Positions 8,481-17,474 of a stretch of DNA of 64,000 bases are shown here, one piece after another. The translations under genes were made by a program, and so were the position numbers. Numbering within the stretch: the stretch's first letter is position 1; each line of letters begins with the position of its first letter. The stretch lies in NCBI RefSeq assembly GCF_030700285.1, contig NZ_JAUYZJ010000013.1, positions 1-64,000 of the forward strand. The letters run 5' to 3'. This stretch comes from Methylobacterium sp. NEAU K (GTDB taxonomy: Bacteria > Pseudomonadota > Alphaproteobacteria > Rhizobiales > Beijerinckiaceae). A model generated the notes under the pieces. The model saw only the letters and a program-made list of their open reading frames with translations. It was not told the DNA's origin and searched no databases.

Positions 8481-8624
8481 ATGGATCTCGGATCTCACGG
8501 CGGCTTCATCCTGGCGGCCTACGCGTTCACGGCTCTGGTGATGGTCGCGCTCATCGGCAACGCGATCCGCGACCGGCGGGCGCAGTTGCGTGCCCTCAAG
8601 GGATTCGGGGAGGAGCGCCGATGA
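8481..8624 (+). CDS. ccmD: Heme exporter protein CcmD
   Basis: A 47-residue single-pass membrane protein found by reading the gap between ccmC and ccmG. It begins MDLGSHGGFILAAYAF, has one hydrophobic helix (residues ~9-28) and a basic tail (IRDRRAQLRALKGF), the standard CcmD pattern of Gly-His-rich start, helix, and positively charged C-terminus. CcmD stabilises the CcmABC-CcmE complex. Its TGA overlaps the ATG of ccmG (ATGA). Confidence 0.85.
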   Translation: MDLGSHGGFILAAYAFTALVMVALIGNAIRDRRAQLRALKGFGEERR

Positions 8625-9235
8625 CCGCGCCCGCCGACGAAGCGGCCGGCCGGCCGGCTCCGGTCCGCCGCTCCCTCCTGCTGATCGTGCCGGTGCTGGC
8701 CTTCGCGGCGCTGGCGGCCGTGCTGTTCCTGCGCCTGCGCTCGGGGGTCGACCCGGCCGCCCTGCCCTCCGCGATGATCGGCAAGCCGGTGCCGCGCTTC
8801 GACCTTCCCGCCGTGCCGGGGCTCGATGCCGCCGGCGCCCCGGTACCCGGCCTGTCGAGCGCCGACCTGAAGGGCGAGATCACCGTGCTCAACGTGTTCG
8901 CCTCGTGGTGCGCCCCCTGCCAGGTCGAGCACCCGATGCTGATGCGGCTCGCCCGGGAGCCCGGCATCCGCCTGGTGGGCATCGACTACAAGGAGCCCAA
9001 CGCCGAGGCCGGGCAGCGCTTCCTCGCCCGGCATGGCGTGCCGTTCAGCGCCGTCGGTGCCGATGCAGGCGGCCGCGCGGCGATCGATTTCGGCGTCTAC
9101 GGCGTGCCGGAGACCTTCATCATCGGGCCGGACGGGGTGATCCGCGACAAGCTCGTCGGCATCCTCACGCCGGAGAACTTCGCCAGCGTGCTGGCGCGGA
9201 TCCGGGCGGCCGGAAAGGTCGCGGACGCGCGCTGA
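8621..9235 (+). CDS. ccmG: Thiol:disulfide interchange protein CcmG/DsbE
   Basis: A 204-residue membrane-anchored periplasmic thioredoxin that reduces apocytochrome c cysteines before heme attachment. One transmembrane anchor spans residues ~18-38. The active site is WCAPC with C97 and C100, in the context NVFASWCAPCQVEHP; the cis-proline loop is GVPETF and the family's acidic insert precedes it. Translational overlap with ccmD places it in the ccmCDG operon. It ends 3 bases before the convergent stop of yciB. Confidence 0.92.
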   Translation: MTAPADEAAGRPAPVRRSLLLIVPVLAFAALAAVLFLRLRSGVDPAALPSAMIGKPVPRFDLPAVPGLDAAGAPVPGLSSADLKGEITVLNVFASWCAPCQVEHPMLMRLAREPGIRLVGIDYKEPNAEAGQRFLARHGVPFSAVGADAGGRAAIDFGVYGVPETFIIGPDGVIRDKLVGILTPENFASVLARIRAAGKVADAR

Positions 9236-9238
9236 CCG

Positions 9239-9853
9239 CTAGCGACCCGGCTGCGCCTCCTTCCGCTCGTAGCGGGTGAGCAGCGGCGTCTGCGCCAGAG
9301 CGAACAGCACGGTGAGCGGCATGATGCCGAACACCTTGAAGTTGACCCAGAAATCTTCGCTCTGGGTCCGCCACACCACCTCGTTGAGCGCTGCCAGGAC
9401 GAAGAAGAACAGCCCCCAGCGGAAGGTGAGCTTGCGCCAGCCCTCGTCGGTGAGGCTGAACATCGAGTCGAGCACCACCGACAGGAGCGAGCGGCCGAAC
9501 GCGAGGCCGCCGAGCAGCACGGTCCCGAACAGCGCATTCACGATGGTCGGCTTGACCATGATGAAGGTCTTGTCCTGGAGCGCCAGCGTCAGGCCGCCGA
9601 ACACCACCACTACGACGCCCGATACGAGCGGCATGATCGGCAGGCGCCGCACCAGGACGTAGTGGATCGCCAGCGCCACCACCGTGGCCGCGATGAACAC
9701 GCCGGTGGCCACGAACAGCTTCTGGTCGGGCGCCACCCCGAACTTCTCCGAGTAGGCGTTGCCCAGGAAGAACAGCACCAGCGGCCCGAGTTCCAGCGCC
9801 AGCTTCACGAGTGGCGGCAGGTGGCGGCGCGGGGGGACGGATTCGATCTGCAT
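9239..9853 (-). CDS. yciB: Inner membrane septation protein A (YciB/IspZ)
   Basis: A 204-residue polytopic membrane protein with five to six hydrophobic segments. The family signatures [31 protein letters not shown] and [24 protein letters not shown] stretches are all present. YciB interacts with cell elongation and division proteins in enterobacteria and is needed for septation in Shigella. Length is slightly above the E. coli protein (179). It is convergent with ccmG. In many alphaproteobacteria it neighbours ftsY, as here. Confidence 0.9.
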   Translation of the reverse strand: MQIESVPPRRHLPPLVKLALELGPLVLFFLGNAYSEKFGVAPDQKLFVATGVFIAATVVALAIHYVLVRRLPIMPLVSGVVVVVFGGLTLALQDKTFIMVKPTIVNALFGTVLLGGLAFGRSLLSVVLDSMFSLTDEGWRKLTFRWGLFFFVLAALNEVVWRTQSEDFWVNFKVFGIMPLTVLFALAQTPLLTRYERKEAQPGR

Positions 9854-10065
9854 GGCGCCTGATATCAGATGGCGGGGCGTGTCTGTATCGATGTGGGAGA
9901 CGGGATGTCCATCGCCATCGGCCGTGACGCGGTCGCTTCGCTCCCGACGGGCGGCCGACAGGTGCAGGATGGATCGCGACCCGCGGCATCGCCGTCGTGC
10001 GCCACGGGAAGGGCCGGAGCCCGGCCGGGCTGAACCGCGGTGACGGCTTCGCCTCCGCGCGCGCC

Positions 10066-11403
10066 CTAATCCTTCTCCAGGCCCGCGATCGCCCGGGCGA
10101 AGTCCCGGGCCGCGAACGGCTCCAGATCCTCCACGCCCTCGCCGACGCCGATGAAGTGCACCGGCAGGCCGAACTTGGCCGCCAGCGCCACCAGGATGCC
10201 GCCCCGGGCGGTGCCGTCGAGCTTGGTCATCACCAGCCCTGAGACCGGCGCGGCCTGGGAGAACAGCTCCACCTGGGAGATCGCGTTCTGGCCGACCGTG
10301 GCGTCGAGGACGAGGATCGTGGCGTGCGGCGCCTCCGGATCCTGCTTGCGCAGCACGCGCACGATCTTCTCGAGTTCCGCCATCAGCCCGGCCTTGTTCT
10401 GGAGCCGGCCGGCGGTGTCGATCAGGAGCACGTCGGTCCCGGCGGCGCTCGCCTGCTTCAGGGCGTCGAAGGCGAGCCCGGCGGCGTCCGCGCCCTGCGC
10501 GCCGCTCACCACCGGGGTGCCGGTGCGTACGCCCCAGACCTTAAGCTGCTCGACCGCCGCCGCCCGGAACGTGTCGCCGGCCGCGAGCATCACGGTTCGG
10601 CCCTCCGCCCGCAGCTTCGAGGCGAGCTTGCCGAGCGTCGTCGTCTTGCCGGCGCCGTTCACCCCGACGGTGAGGATCACGAACGGCTTCTTCGCGGAAT
10701 CGATCGCGAGCGGCACCGCCACGGGTTCGAGAGCGCGCTCCACCTCGGTAGCCAGGATCGCCCGGACCTCGTCCGGCGAGATGCCCTTCTCATAGCGGCC
10801 CTTGCCCACGGCCTCCGAGATCCGCATCGCGGTCTCCAGACCGAAATCGGCCTGGATCAGGGCATCCTCCAGATCCTCCAGGGTCGTGGCGTCGAGCTTG
10901 CGCTTGGTGAACAGGCCCGTGACCCGCTCGGAGAGCGCCGAGGAGGTCCGCTTCATCCCGGAGGTGAGGCGGGTCCACCAGCCCTTGGCCTCCGGCTCGC
11001 GGTGCGGCCCGGCATCGGCATCGTGGGCGAGCGCCGCGGCGGAATCGACGGGTTGGATGTCGGGCACCGGCTCGATCGCCGGCGCCCGGACCGCATCCCC
11101 GGCATCGACCGGATCCGCGCCGTGCTCGGGAGCGTCGCCGGCCGTGCCGGCGGGCGGCCGCTCGGGCTCGCCCGCGATCGGCTGCAGGTCCGCGCCCTCG
11201 ACCACGTCGGCGACGGGTGGCTCGGCCTCCTCCGGCGGCAGCGGGACATGGGCGACGTCCTCCGCCCCGGTGGCGAAGTCGGGCTGGCCCTCCGAGGGTG
11301 AGGCCGGCGCCTCCGCGGGCAGGTCCGACTCGCCCTTCTCGTCGCCCTGGCCCTTGCGCCCGAACAGGCGCCCGAACCAGCCGGGCTTGTCCTCGCTCGC
11401 CAT
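10066..11403 (-). CDS. ftsY: Signal recognition particle receptor FtsY
   Basis: A 445-residue SRP-receptor GTPase that docks ribosome-nascent-chain/SRP complexes at the membrane. The N-terminal ~140 residues are acidic and Pro/Ala-rich (the A domain) after an amphipathic start ([10 protein letters not shown]). Then follow the helical N domain and the G domain with G1 [25 protein letters not shown] (insertion box), LIDTAGR and [10 protein letters not shown]. The start giving MASEDKPGW was chosen because GAGG sits 6 bases upstream; an ATG 10 codons further upstream exists but has no better site. Confidence 0.95.
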   Translation of the reverse strand: MASEDKPGWFGRLFGRKGQGDEKGESDLPAEAPASPSEGQPDFATGAEDVAHVPLPPEEAEPPVADVVEGADLQPIAGEPERPPAGTAGDAPEHGADPVDAGDAVRAPAIEPVPDIQPVDSAAALAHDADAGPHREPEAKGWWTRLTSGMKRTSSALSERVTGLFTKRKLDATTLEDLEDALIQADFGLETAMRISEAVGKGRYEKGISPDEVRAILATEVERALEPVAVPLAIDSAKKPFVILTVGVNGAGKTTTLGKLASKLRAEGRTVMLAAGDTFRAAAVEQLKVWGVRTGTPVVSGAQGADAAGLAFDALKQASAAGTDVLLIDTAGRLQNKAGLMAELEKIVRVLRKQDPEAPHATILVLDATVGQNAISQVELFSQAAPVSGLVMTKLDGTARGGILVALAAKFGLPVHFIGVGEGVEDLEPFAARDFARAIAGLEKD

Positions 11404-11562
11404 GAAACCTCGTCCTCGCCCCACCTTGCCCACCCGGCGCCGACCCTCTAAGCGAACTTGCGTCGGGAGGCCAACGCTTCGTCCGCTTAGGTTTTTGATT
11501 CAACGCAGGTTTTCGACGCCGAACCGCACCGCACGTTTGTGCAACCTGCTGGGCCCGCCCTG

Positions 11563-12237
11563 ATGACACTCGCCTTCGACATAGGCGCTCGCCTCCTCTA
11601 CCGCGACGCCCTGCTGCTCGTCATCGACAAGCCGCCGGGCCTGCCGGTCCATCCGGGGCCGCGGGGCGGCGAGACCCTGACCGATCATCTCGACGGGCTC
11701 CGGTTCGGCCTGCCGCGTCGCCCTGAGGCCGCGCACCGGCTCGACCGCGACACCTCGGGCTGCCTGGCGCTGGGACGCCACGCCAAGGCGCTGGCGCGGC
11801 TGGGGAAACTCTTCGCCGGCAGCGCCGTGGACAAGACCTACTGGGCCGTGGTCGATGGCGGTCCCGCCGGGGAGGTGGGCCGCATCGACTTTCCGCTTGC
11901 CCGCCGCTCGGACGATCCGCGCTCCTGGTGGATGAAGGCCGACCCGGCCGGTGACCCGGCGCTGACCCATTGGCGGGTCCTGGGTCGGGGTGGCGGCCGG
12001 ACGTGGCTGGAGCTGAAGCCGGTGACCGGCCGCACGCACCAGCTCCGGGTCCATTGCGCCGCCTCCGGCTGGCCGATCCTCGGCGATGCCGTCTACGGCG
12101 GGGCGCCGCGCGGGAGTGCCCTGCATCTGCACGCGCAGTCGCTGACGATCCCGCTCTACCCGAAGCGCGCGCCGATCACGGTCACGGCCCCGCCGCCGCC
12201 GCACATCGCGCAGGCCGTGGCGGGGACAGGCTTCTAA
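11563..12237 (+). CDS. RluA-family RNA pseudouridine synthase
   Basis: A 224-residue pseudouridine synthase. The catalytic loop is AAHRLDRDTSGCL with the essential aspartate in RLDRDTSG, preceded by the KPPGLPVHPG strand and followed by KTYWAVVDG and GRTHQLRVH, all standard for RluA/TruC-type enzymes. There is no S4 domain, as in RluA and TruC. The ATG at 11563 was preferred to a GTG 24 bases upstream. The RNA target (23S, 16S or tRNA) cannot be told. It is divergent from ftsY. Confidence 0.85.
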   Translation: MTLAFDIGARLLYRDALLLVIDKPPGLPVHPGPRGGETLTDHLDGLRFGLPRRPEAAHRLDRDTSGCLALGRHAKALARLGKLFAGSAVDKTYWAVVDGGPAGEVGRIDFPLARRSDDPRSWWMKADPAGDPALTHWRVLGRGGGRTWLELKPVTGRTHQLRVHCAASGWPILGDAVYGGAPRGSALHLHAQSLTIPLYPKRAPITVTAPPPPHIAQAVAGTGF

Positions 12238-12432
12238 CGCCTCGTTGGATGGGCCATGCCGGGCCCAGACGGCGTTCGTCTCTCGGGGTTCCGCAAAGGG
12301 CGAGAGCCAGAAAGCCTGAGCGCGTCGACGCCTTCCTAGAACCGAGACAGTGCGTTCGACACGCGACCGGCAGCCGTCGTCGTCCCGAGGGGGAGCCCGC
12401 GAACGGCCGGCACGTCTCTGCGTCCAGCGCGC

Positions 12433-12861
12433 TCAGACGCCGCGCCTGCCTTCGAGCTTGGCCAGTTCCACCGCCGCGCGCAGCTCGATCTCGGCCATCA
12501 GCCCGTCCAGCCGCGGATCCCCCGATGCGCCCGGGCGCTCGGCCAGCCGGCCGGCGATGGTGCGCAGCTCGTGCGGGGCGACCCGCCCCCCGAGCAGCGC
12601 GGCCTTGAGTCGGTCGAGGCTGTCGAGGAGGTCGTGGCCGCGCTTGGCGGACCGGCGGCGGCGCTCCTGCGGGGTCTCGGATTCGCCCTGGAGGAGCAGC
12701 ACCGCGTCGAGTCCCGCAAGGGTCGCGGCTGCGGCCGGGGCGCCGGCGCCCGAGGTGGAGGCCGGGGCCGCATCGAGGCTGAAGCCGCGGCCGCCCTCGG
12801 ATCGGCGGGTGGCGGCGAGGCCCCCCGCGTTCTGGATCGGCTGGCGGGTCTCGACGCGCAT
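12433..12861 (-). CDS. fliX: Flagellar assembly regulator FliX
   Basis: A 142-residue protein matching Caulobacter FliX in length and pattern: N-terminal MRVETRQPI, a Gly/Ala/Ser-rich linker, then LDAVLLLQGE and a helical C-terminus with LLDSLDRLKAALLGG and LDGLMAEIELRAAVELAKLE. In Caulobacter, FliX is a trans-acting factor that couples completion of the early flagellar basal body to FlbD and sigma-54-dependent late gene expression. It is divergent from flgI, the same arrangement as in Caulobacter, with a sigma-54 promoter in the shared gap. The start gives MRVETRQP; longer upstream frame looks non-coding. Confidence 0.8.
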   Translation of the reverse strand: MRVETRQPIQNAGGLAATRRSEGGRGFSLDAAPASTSGAGAPAAAATLAGLDAVLLLQGESETPQERRRRSAKRGHDLLDSLDRLKAALLGGRVAPHELRTIAGRLAERPGASGDPRLDGLMAEIELRAAVELAKLEGRRGV

Positions 12862-13050
12862 GATCCTGTTCGCGTTGCTCCGGGCGCCCCTGCGCTGGTC
12901 ACGACACTCGGCCCGCAGGGTTAAGCGGGGGTAAACGGCCCGGCAGAAGCTGCCGGGTCGGCAGGTTCGGCGCTGCCCAGACTGCATGCCACGCGCGACA
13001 AGCCGCCGGACAAGTTCAAGCTTTTCAGGGCCTTATCGACAGGACCCGTC

Positions 13051-13066
13051 TGGCACGCCCCTGGCA
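13051..13066 (+). promoter_or_regulatory. Sigma-54 promoter of flgI
   Basis: TGGCACG-CCCC-TGGCA matches the -24/-12 consensus TGGCACG-N4-TTGCA with a single mismatch in the -12 element; the invariant GG and GC are spaced correctly. It lies 39 bases upstream of the flgI ATG. Confidence 0.65.
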
Positions 13067-13104
13067 GGACAGCGGCAGGTCCGTTCACCCTCGAAAAATC
13101 CGGC

Positions 13105-14244
13105 ATGCGCCCGAGTCACCCGTTCAGTCTCATCGGATCGGCCTTCGCGGCGCTCGTCGCCGGCGCGCTGCTGCTGGCGGCCGCCTCCGGCCCGGCGATG
13201 GCCCTGTCGCGGGTCAAGGACCTCGCCTCGATCGAGGGCGTGCGCCAGAACCAGCTGGTCGGCTACGGAATCGTGGTCGGCCTCAACGGCACCGGCGACA
13301 CGCTCAACAACATCCCGTTCACCAAGCAGTCTCTCCAGGCGATGCTGGAGCGGCTCGGCGTCAACACGCGGGGCGCGACGATGCGCACCCAGAACCTCGC
13401 CGCCGTGATGGTGACCGCCAGCCTCCCGCCCTTTGCCGCGCAGGGCACCCGCATCGATGTCACCGTCTCGTCGCTGGGCGACGCCAAGTCGCTCCAGGGC
13501 GGCACGCTGCTGGTGACGCCGCTGCTCGGCGCCGACGGCGAGGTCTACGCCCTGGCACAGGGCTCGGTGGCGATCGCCGGCTTCTCCGCGGAGGGGGATG
13601 CGGCAAAGATCACCCGGGGCGTGCCGACCAACGGGCGCATCTCCAACGGCGCCAATATCGAGCGCGAGATCGCGTTCAAGCTGAACGACGCCCGCTCGCT
13701 GCGTCTGTCCTTGCGCAATCCCGACTTCACCACATCGAAGCGGATCGCGGCGGCGATCAACGACTTCATGGGCGCCGACACGGCCGAGCCCACCGATCCG
13801 GCCACCGTGACGATCCAGATCCCGGCCAAGTACAACGGCAACATGATCCGCCTGATCACCGAGGTCGAGCAGCTCAAGGTCGAACCCGACCAGACCGCCC
13901 GCGTGGTGGTCGACGAGCGCTCCGGCATCATCGTGATGGGCCGCGACGTGCGCGTCTCCACCGTGGCGATCGCGCAGGGCAACCTCACGGTCACCATCAC
14001 GGAGCAGCCGCAGGTGAGCCAGCCGGGGCCGCTGTCCAACGGCCGGACGGTCGTGGTCCCGCGCACGGGCCTGAAGGTCGATACCGGCGACGGCAACAAG
14101 CTGGCGCTGGTCAAGGAGGGTGTCAGCCTGCGCGAGCTGGTCGACGGCCTCAACGCGCTCGGGGTCGGCCCCCGCGACCTGATCTCGATCCTCCAGGCGA
14201 TCAAGACGGCCGGGGCGCTGCAGGCCGATATCGAGCTGATGTGA
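13105..14244 (+). CDS. flgI: Flagellar P-ring protein FlgI
   Basis: A 379-residue secreted protein that forms the P ring around the flagellar rod in the peptidoglycan layer. A Sec signal peptide covers about residues 1-32 (basic start, hydrophobic LVAGALLLAAASG core, cleavage after AMA). The mature part begins with SRVKDLASIEGVRQNQLVGYGIVVGLNGTGD, the FlgI hallmark region, and ends with the usual DLISILQAIKTAGALQADIELM. Transcription probably starts from the sigma-54 site at 13051. The rod-binding protein and FlbY genes follow. Confidence 0.95.
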   Translation: MRPSHPFSLIGSAFAALVAGALLLAAASGPAMALSRVKDLASIEGVRQNQLVGYGIVVGLNGTGDTLNNIPFTKQSLQAMLERLGVNTRGATMRTQNLAAVMVTASLPPFAAQGTRIDVTVSSLGDAKSLQGGTLLVTPLLGADGEVYALAQGSVAIAGFSAEGDAAKITRGVPTNGRISNGANIEREIAFKLNDARSLRLSLRNPDFTTSKRIAAAINDFMGADTAEPTDPATVTIQIPAKYNGNMIRLITEVEQLKVEPDQTARVVVDERSGIIVMGRDVRVSTVAIAQGNLTVTITEQPQVSQPGPLSNGRTVVVPRTGLKVDTGDGNKLALVKEGVSLRELVDGLNALGVGPRDLISILQAIKTAGALQADIELM

Positions 14245-14315
14245 CGATCGCCGGTTCTGGGCGCCGAACCGCCGGGCGCTTCAGCGAAACCCACTTGGGA
14301 CAGGAGGGCCGAACC

Positions 14316-14675
14316 ATGCTGCCACTCGCCACCATCGCGGCCAACGCCGCCGCCAGCGTCGGGAGCGCGATCGCGGGAAACGTCTCCGACGGCATCCTGA
14401 AGGCCGCCAACACCGCCAAGGCGCACAAGACCGCCACCGAGTTCGAGTCGATGTTCCTGGAGAACAGCCTCGACCGGCTGACCCAGTCGGAGGGGACGGA
14501 CGGGCCGCTCGGCGAGAACGGAACCGGCGGCGGCGTCTACCGCTCGATGCTGACGAAGGAATATGCGGGACAGATCGTGAAGAGCGGCGGCGTCGGCATC
14601 GCCGATTCGGTGTTTCGTGAGATCATGAAGATGCAGGGGGCCACGAGCGATGGAGCGACCAGTGCAAAGGGCTGA
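14316..14675 (+). CDS. Rod-binding protein, FlgJ N-terminal/CheL type
   Basis: A 119-residue protein equivalent to the N-terminal rod-capping half of FlgJ, without the muramidase half; in Rhizobiales and Caulobacter this stand-alone form is called CheL. The key stretch is ATEFESMFLENSLDRL, followed by GGGVYRSMLTKEYAGQIVKSGGVGIADSV, as in FlgJ proteins. The start ATG at 14316 has CAGGAGGG 6 to 13 bases upstream; an in-frame start at 14241 lacks this. Its 3' end overlaps the start of flbY by 26 bases. Confidence 0.85.
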   Translation: MLPLATIAANAAASVGSAIAGNVSDGILKAANTAKAHKTATEFESMFLENSLDRLTQSEGTDGPLGENGTGGGVYRSMLTKEYAGQIVKSGGVGIADSVFREIMKMQGATSDGATSAKG

Positions 14676-15135
14676 ACCGCTGCGCATCGCCGATCGCGTC
14701 ACCGCGGAGGCGCTGGTGGGGGGCGTGCTGGCGAACATGGCCGCGCTGGAGAGCGTGCTCGCCGAAGAGGCCACCCATGTCCGGGCCGGGCGGCTGCGAG
14801 AAGGGCTGGCCGCGGCAGAGCCGAAGACGGCGCTGGCGGCGGCCTACATGCAGGGCCTCGAGGTCGCCAAGGCGAACGCCGTCGCGCTGAAGCGCTTCCA
14901 TCCGGAGGGCGTCGAAGCTCTGCGCGCCGCGCATCGCCGATTCGCCACGGCCGTGGAGGCGAACCAGTCGGTTCTCGCCAGCGCCAAGACCGTATCGGAG
15001 GGGCTGATCAAGTCGCTGGCGGAGGAGATCGGCCGGGCGCAGATGCCGACAGGCTACGGAAGGCAGGCACCGGCGCCCTCCCCGTACGGCCGCGGCGTGC
15101 GCAGCGGGCCGCTGGTCCTGTCCCGGAACCTGTAG
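14650..15135 (+). CDS. FlbY-like flagellar protein
   Basis: A 161-residue, largely helical protein directly after the flgI and cheL-like genes, where Caulobacter carries flbY. The helical core includes LVGGVLANMAALESVLAEEATHVRAGRL and a coiled segment VEALRAAHRRFATAVEANQSVLASAKTVSEGLIKSLAEEI, the general shape of FlgN-type export chaperones. The C-terminal 30 residues are Pro/Gly/Arg-rich. The overlap with the preceding gene implies coupled translation. The assignment rests on position and helix pattern more than on strong sequence motifs. Confidence 0.6.
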   Translation: MERPVQRAEPLRIADRVTAEALVGGVLANMAALESVLAEEATHVRAGRLREGLAAAEPKTALAAAYMQGLEVAKANAVALKRFHPEGVEALRAAHRRFATAVEANQSVLASAKTVSEGLIKSLAEEIGRAQMPTGYGRQAPAPSPYGRGVRSGPLVLSRNL

Positions 15136-15144
15136 GCGCCGGCC

Positions 15145-15477
15145 TCAGCGCCGGCCGTTGCCGATCCGCACGTAGGTTCGCACCTCGCCAAGATCCGAAG
15201 CGGTGCGATTGTCGATCGCGAGGCGGCCGGCGACCACGGGTGCGCCCGACGCGCCGATCCGCGCCCTGCCCCCAAAGTCCGTGCCCGCGCTGACGCCGCC
15301 GGACACCCGGATGCAGCTCCGGCTGCCGGGCATCCGCACGAAGCCGGACCCCTTCCATGGGCACGGCATCAACGCCGACGCGACGGGGGCCTTCTCGAGG
15401 TCCCGGGCAAACGCCTGGCCTCCCAGGAGAAGTGTTGCGACGGCCAGGGCCGCGGCTTCCAGGGGCGAACCGCGCAT
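15145..15477 (-). CDS. Short porin-like secreted protein (N-terminal domain only)
   Basis: A 110-residue protein with a signal peptide (residues ~1-25, cleaved after AFA). The mature start contains MPCPWKGSGFVRMPGSRSCIRVSGGV, which is the opening beta-strand motif of rhizobial Omp2/porin proteins (acidic Cys-Pro, GFVRxPG, CIRxxG). Full-length porins have about 400-500 residues, so only the first strands are present. The reading frame is intact and ends in VRTYVRIGNGRR. It may be a stand-alone small outer-membrane or periplasmic protein, or a decayed porin. It begins 2 bases after the stop region of the 15479-15739 gene. Confidence 0.6.
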   Translation of the reverse strand: MRGSPLEAAALAVATLLLGGQAFARDLEKAPVASALMPCPWKGSGFVRMPGSRSCIRVSGGVSAGTDFGGRARIGASGAPVVAGRLAIDNRTASDLGEVRTYVRIGNGRR

Positions 15478-15478
15478 C

Positions 15479-15739
15479 TCAGGCGGCCCGGTGCAGCAGG
15501 TCCCGGTGCAGCTGATCGATGTAACTCTCGACCTCGGCGATGAAGCCGTCAAAGGCAGGCTCCAGAAACCGCAGCCGCGCGAGATCGCGCAACAGGATAT
15601 CGAGCGCGGTGGCGCGGTCGTCGGGACGGCCATAGCCGTCGAGATAGGTGTCGATCGCCTGCTCGGCCAACACGATGGCTCCGATCCGCGGTGCGGAGCC
15701 GAGGCGGTAGACGACGTGGACGGGTTCGGACAGCTGCAT
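15479..15739 (-). CDS. Hypothetical protein, 86 aa
   Basis: A small acidic, helical protein (MQLSEPVHVVYRLG start; RATALDILLRDLARLRFLEPAFDGFIAEVESYIDQLHRDLLHR). No family was recognised. A strong Shine-Dalgarno GAGGAGAGG precedes the ATG. It is immediately upstream of the porin-like gene on the same strand, with the stop and the next start separated by two bases, so they form a two-gene operon placed between two flagellar blocks. Confidence 0.5.
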   Translation of the reverse strand: MQLSEPVHVVYRLGSAPRIGAIVLAEQAIDTYLDGYGRPDDRATALDILLRDLARLRFLEPAFDGFIAEVESYIDQLHRDLLHRAA

Positions 15740-15915
15740 GCGAACCTCTCCTCGACCGGACGATCGCGCGCGGGCACGTCCGCTCCCGAAGCGCTTCACT
15801 GCGGGAAAGCGGCGATACTATGATGGCGAGAGTCGATCGCGCTCCGCTTCAAGACGCCGCAGCGTGCGCGCACGCCAGTGCTCGCGGGCCGGACGGCTCG
15901 CCGTCCGGGAAGGCT

Positions 15916-17472
15916 TCAGCTGATGTAGTTCACCAGAGAGAGCTTCGAGAGCGAAGCCGTGACCTGATAGCTGGCCTGGAGCCGGTTCTGGACATCGAGC
16001 AGCTTGGCGACGACCTCCTCTGTCGGCGCCTGCTCGATCCCGTCCAGGGTGTTCTGGACGGTGTTCTGGGTGGCCTTGTTGGTCGTGCTGGCATTCGACA
16101 GCCGCGTCGCGGCGACGCTCAGCTGGGTGACGGTGTCCTGGACACTGGGACTCTGGTCCGAGGACGACAGCAGCTTCCCGGCCTGACCGACGACCGTCTG
16201 ATAGGTGGCGTTGGTGTTGGCATCGCTCGTCGTGGGCAGCGCGAACGCCATCGTGGCCAGGCCCGCGAGCACGTTCTGGATCGCAGGATCGTTGGCGCGC
16301 GCGCCCGTGCCGACGCTGCCGGTCGCGCTGACCTGGACCGATTGGGTGTCGATCGCGGGCGTGCTCGAATCCTCGCCCTGGTACCAGATCACCGTGTTCT
16401 GCGCCGTCCCCGCCGTGTACCCCGTCGGGTTTCCGCCGGCGTCGTAGGTGATGCGCTGCGGCACTGCCCCGGTGCCCACCGATCCCGAGAAGAAGTTCTG
16501 CGCGACCTGCGCGGTGGCGTTCACCGCCAGCGTGCTGCTGGCCGCCCCCTTGAGGGCGTTGTCCAGGGTCGTCGACAGGTTGCTCACCGTGTTGGCGAGG
16601 CTCGAACCGATGGCGAAGCTCGTCGTCGAGGTCGGATCCGCGCTCGCCGCCGCGGTGAGGGTCAGCGTGGTCGAAGTGCCGTCGTGCATCTTCAGCGTGA
16701 ACGTCACGCTGTCGCCGACGGCCGGCTGCGACGCCAGGTTCAGCGCGAAGGAGGCCGGGCTTGTGCTCGTCGCCGGCGTGAAGGAGGAACTGAGCGCCGA
16801 CCCGGTCACCGTCGGCTGGCCCGCCAGGGTGAAGCCGAACGTTCCCCGGGTCGCGTCGTTCGACTCCTCCTGGACCTGGACGGATGTGGCGGTCGAGGTC
16901 TGCGTCAGCCGGCCGTTGCCGGCCGTTCCCAGCTCGGCATTGACCCGCTGCGAGATCAGCGTCGTGAGGCCGTCGAGCTTGTTGCCGCTGCTGTCGGTCG
17001 TCCCGTTCAGGATTGTGTCGGAATCGACCACCGGCTGCGTCGTGGTATTGCGACCGCCGAACAGGTAGTTGCCCGCCGCCGACTGGTTGAGCGTGTCGAG
17101 CGCCGTTTGTAGGTTGCTGAGCGCCACCGACCGCCCGGAGACGGTGTTCGCCGCGATGCTCTGAAGGCCGTTGTTCAACGTGGTCCGGGCGCTCGTGCCG
17201 AGCTGGGCGACCTGCGTCAGGCTCGTGACGGCGAGGTCGGTGCGCGTCTGGGCGGCGGTGATGCCTGCGGCGTATCCGGTAAGCGCGCTCAAGGTCGATT
17301 GCGCCGCGAGCGCGGTGGACCGCCCGGTTCCGAGCCCGCCATAGGTCTGCGAGACTTGGCCGCTCGACAGCTGGTTCGACAGGTCGTTCAGCTGGTTCTT
17401 CAGCGTGAGGAGCTGCGAGGTGTTCCGGTTCGCGACGTAGGAACCGGCCGCGAAGGGCGTGATCGTGGTCAT
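15916..17472 (-). CDS. flgL: Flagellar hook-associated protein 3 (FlgL), flagellin-like
   Basis: A 518-residue hook-filament junction protein. The N-terminal flagellin-like helix region (LTLKNQLNDLSNQLSSGQVSQTYGGLGTGRS) and the C-terminal helix (LDVQNRLQASYQVTASLSKLSLVNYIS) flank a Ser/Thr/Ala-rich central domain, the standard FlgL layout. It is longer than enterobacterial FlgL (317) because of the variable middle. It lies 2 bases after the flgK stop and is probably the last gene of flgE-flgK-flgL. Confidence 0.85.
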   Translation of the reverse strand: MTTITPFAAGSYVANRNTSQLLTLKNQLNDLSNQLSSGQVSQTYGGLGTGRSTALAAQSTLSALTGYAAGITAAQTRTDLAVTSLTQVAQLGTSARTTLNNGLQSIAANTVSGRSVALSNLQTALDTLNQSAAGNYLFGGRNTTTQPVVDSDTILNGTTDSSGNKLDGLTTLISQRVNAELGTAGNGRLTQTSTATSVQVQEESNDATRGTFGFTLAGQPTVTGSALSSSFTPATSTSPASFALNLASQPAVGDSVTFTLKMHDGTSTTLTLTAAASADPTSTTSFAIGSSLANTVSNLSTTLDNALKGAASSTLAVNATAQVAQNFFSGSVGTGAVPQRITYDAGGNPTGYTAGTAQNTVIWYQGEDSSTPAIDTQSVQVSATGSVGTGARANDPAIQNVLAGLATMAFALPTTSDANTNATYQTVVGQAGKLLSSSDQSPSVQDTVTQLSVAATRLSNASTTNKATQNTVQNTLDGIEQAPTEEVVAKLLDVQNRLQASYQVTASLSKLSLVNYIS

Positions 17473-17474
17473 GA

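Noticed and set aside
11404..11433. Earlier start for ftsY
   Set aside because: GAGG lies at good distance from the ATG at 11403, and the additional ten residues are not conserved-looking.
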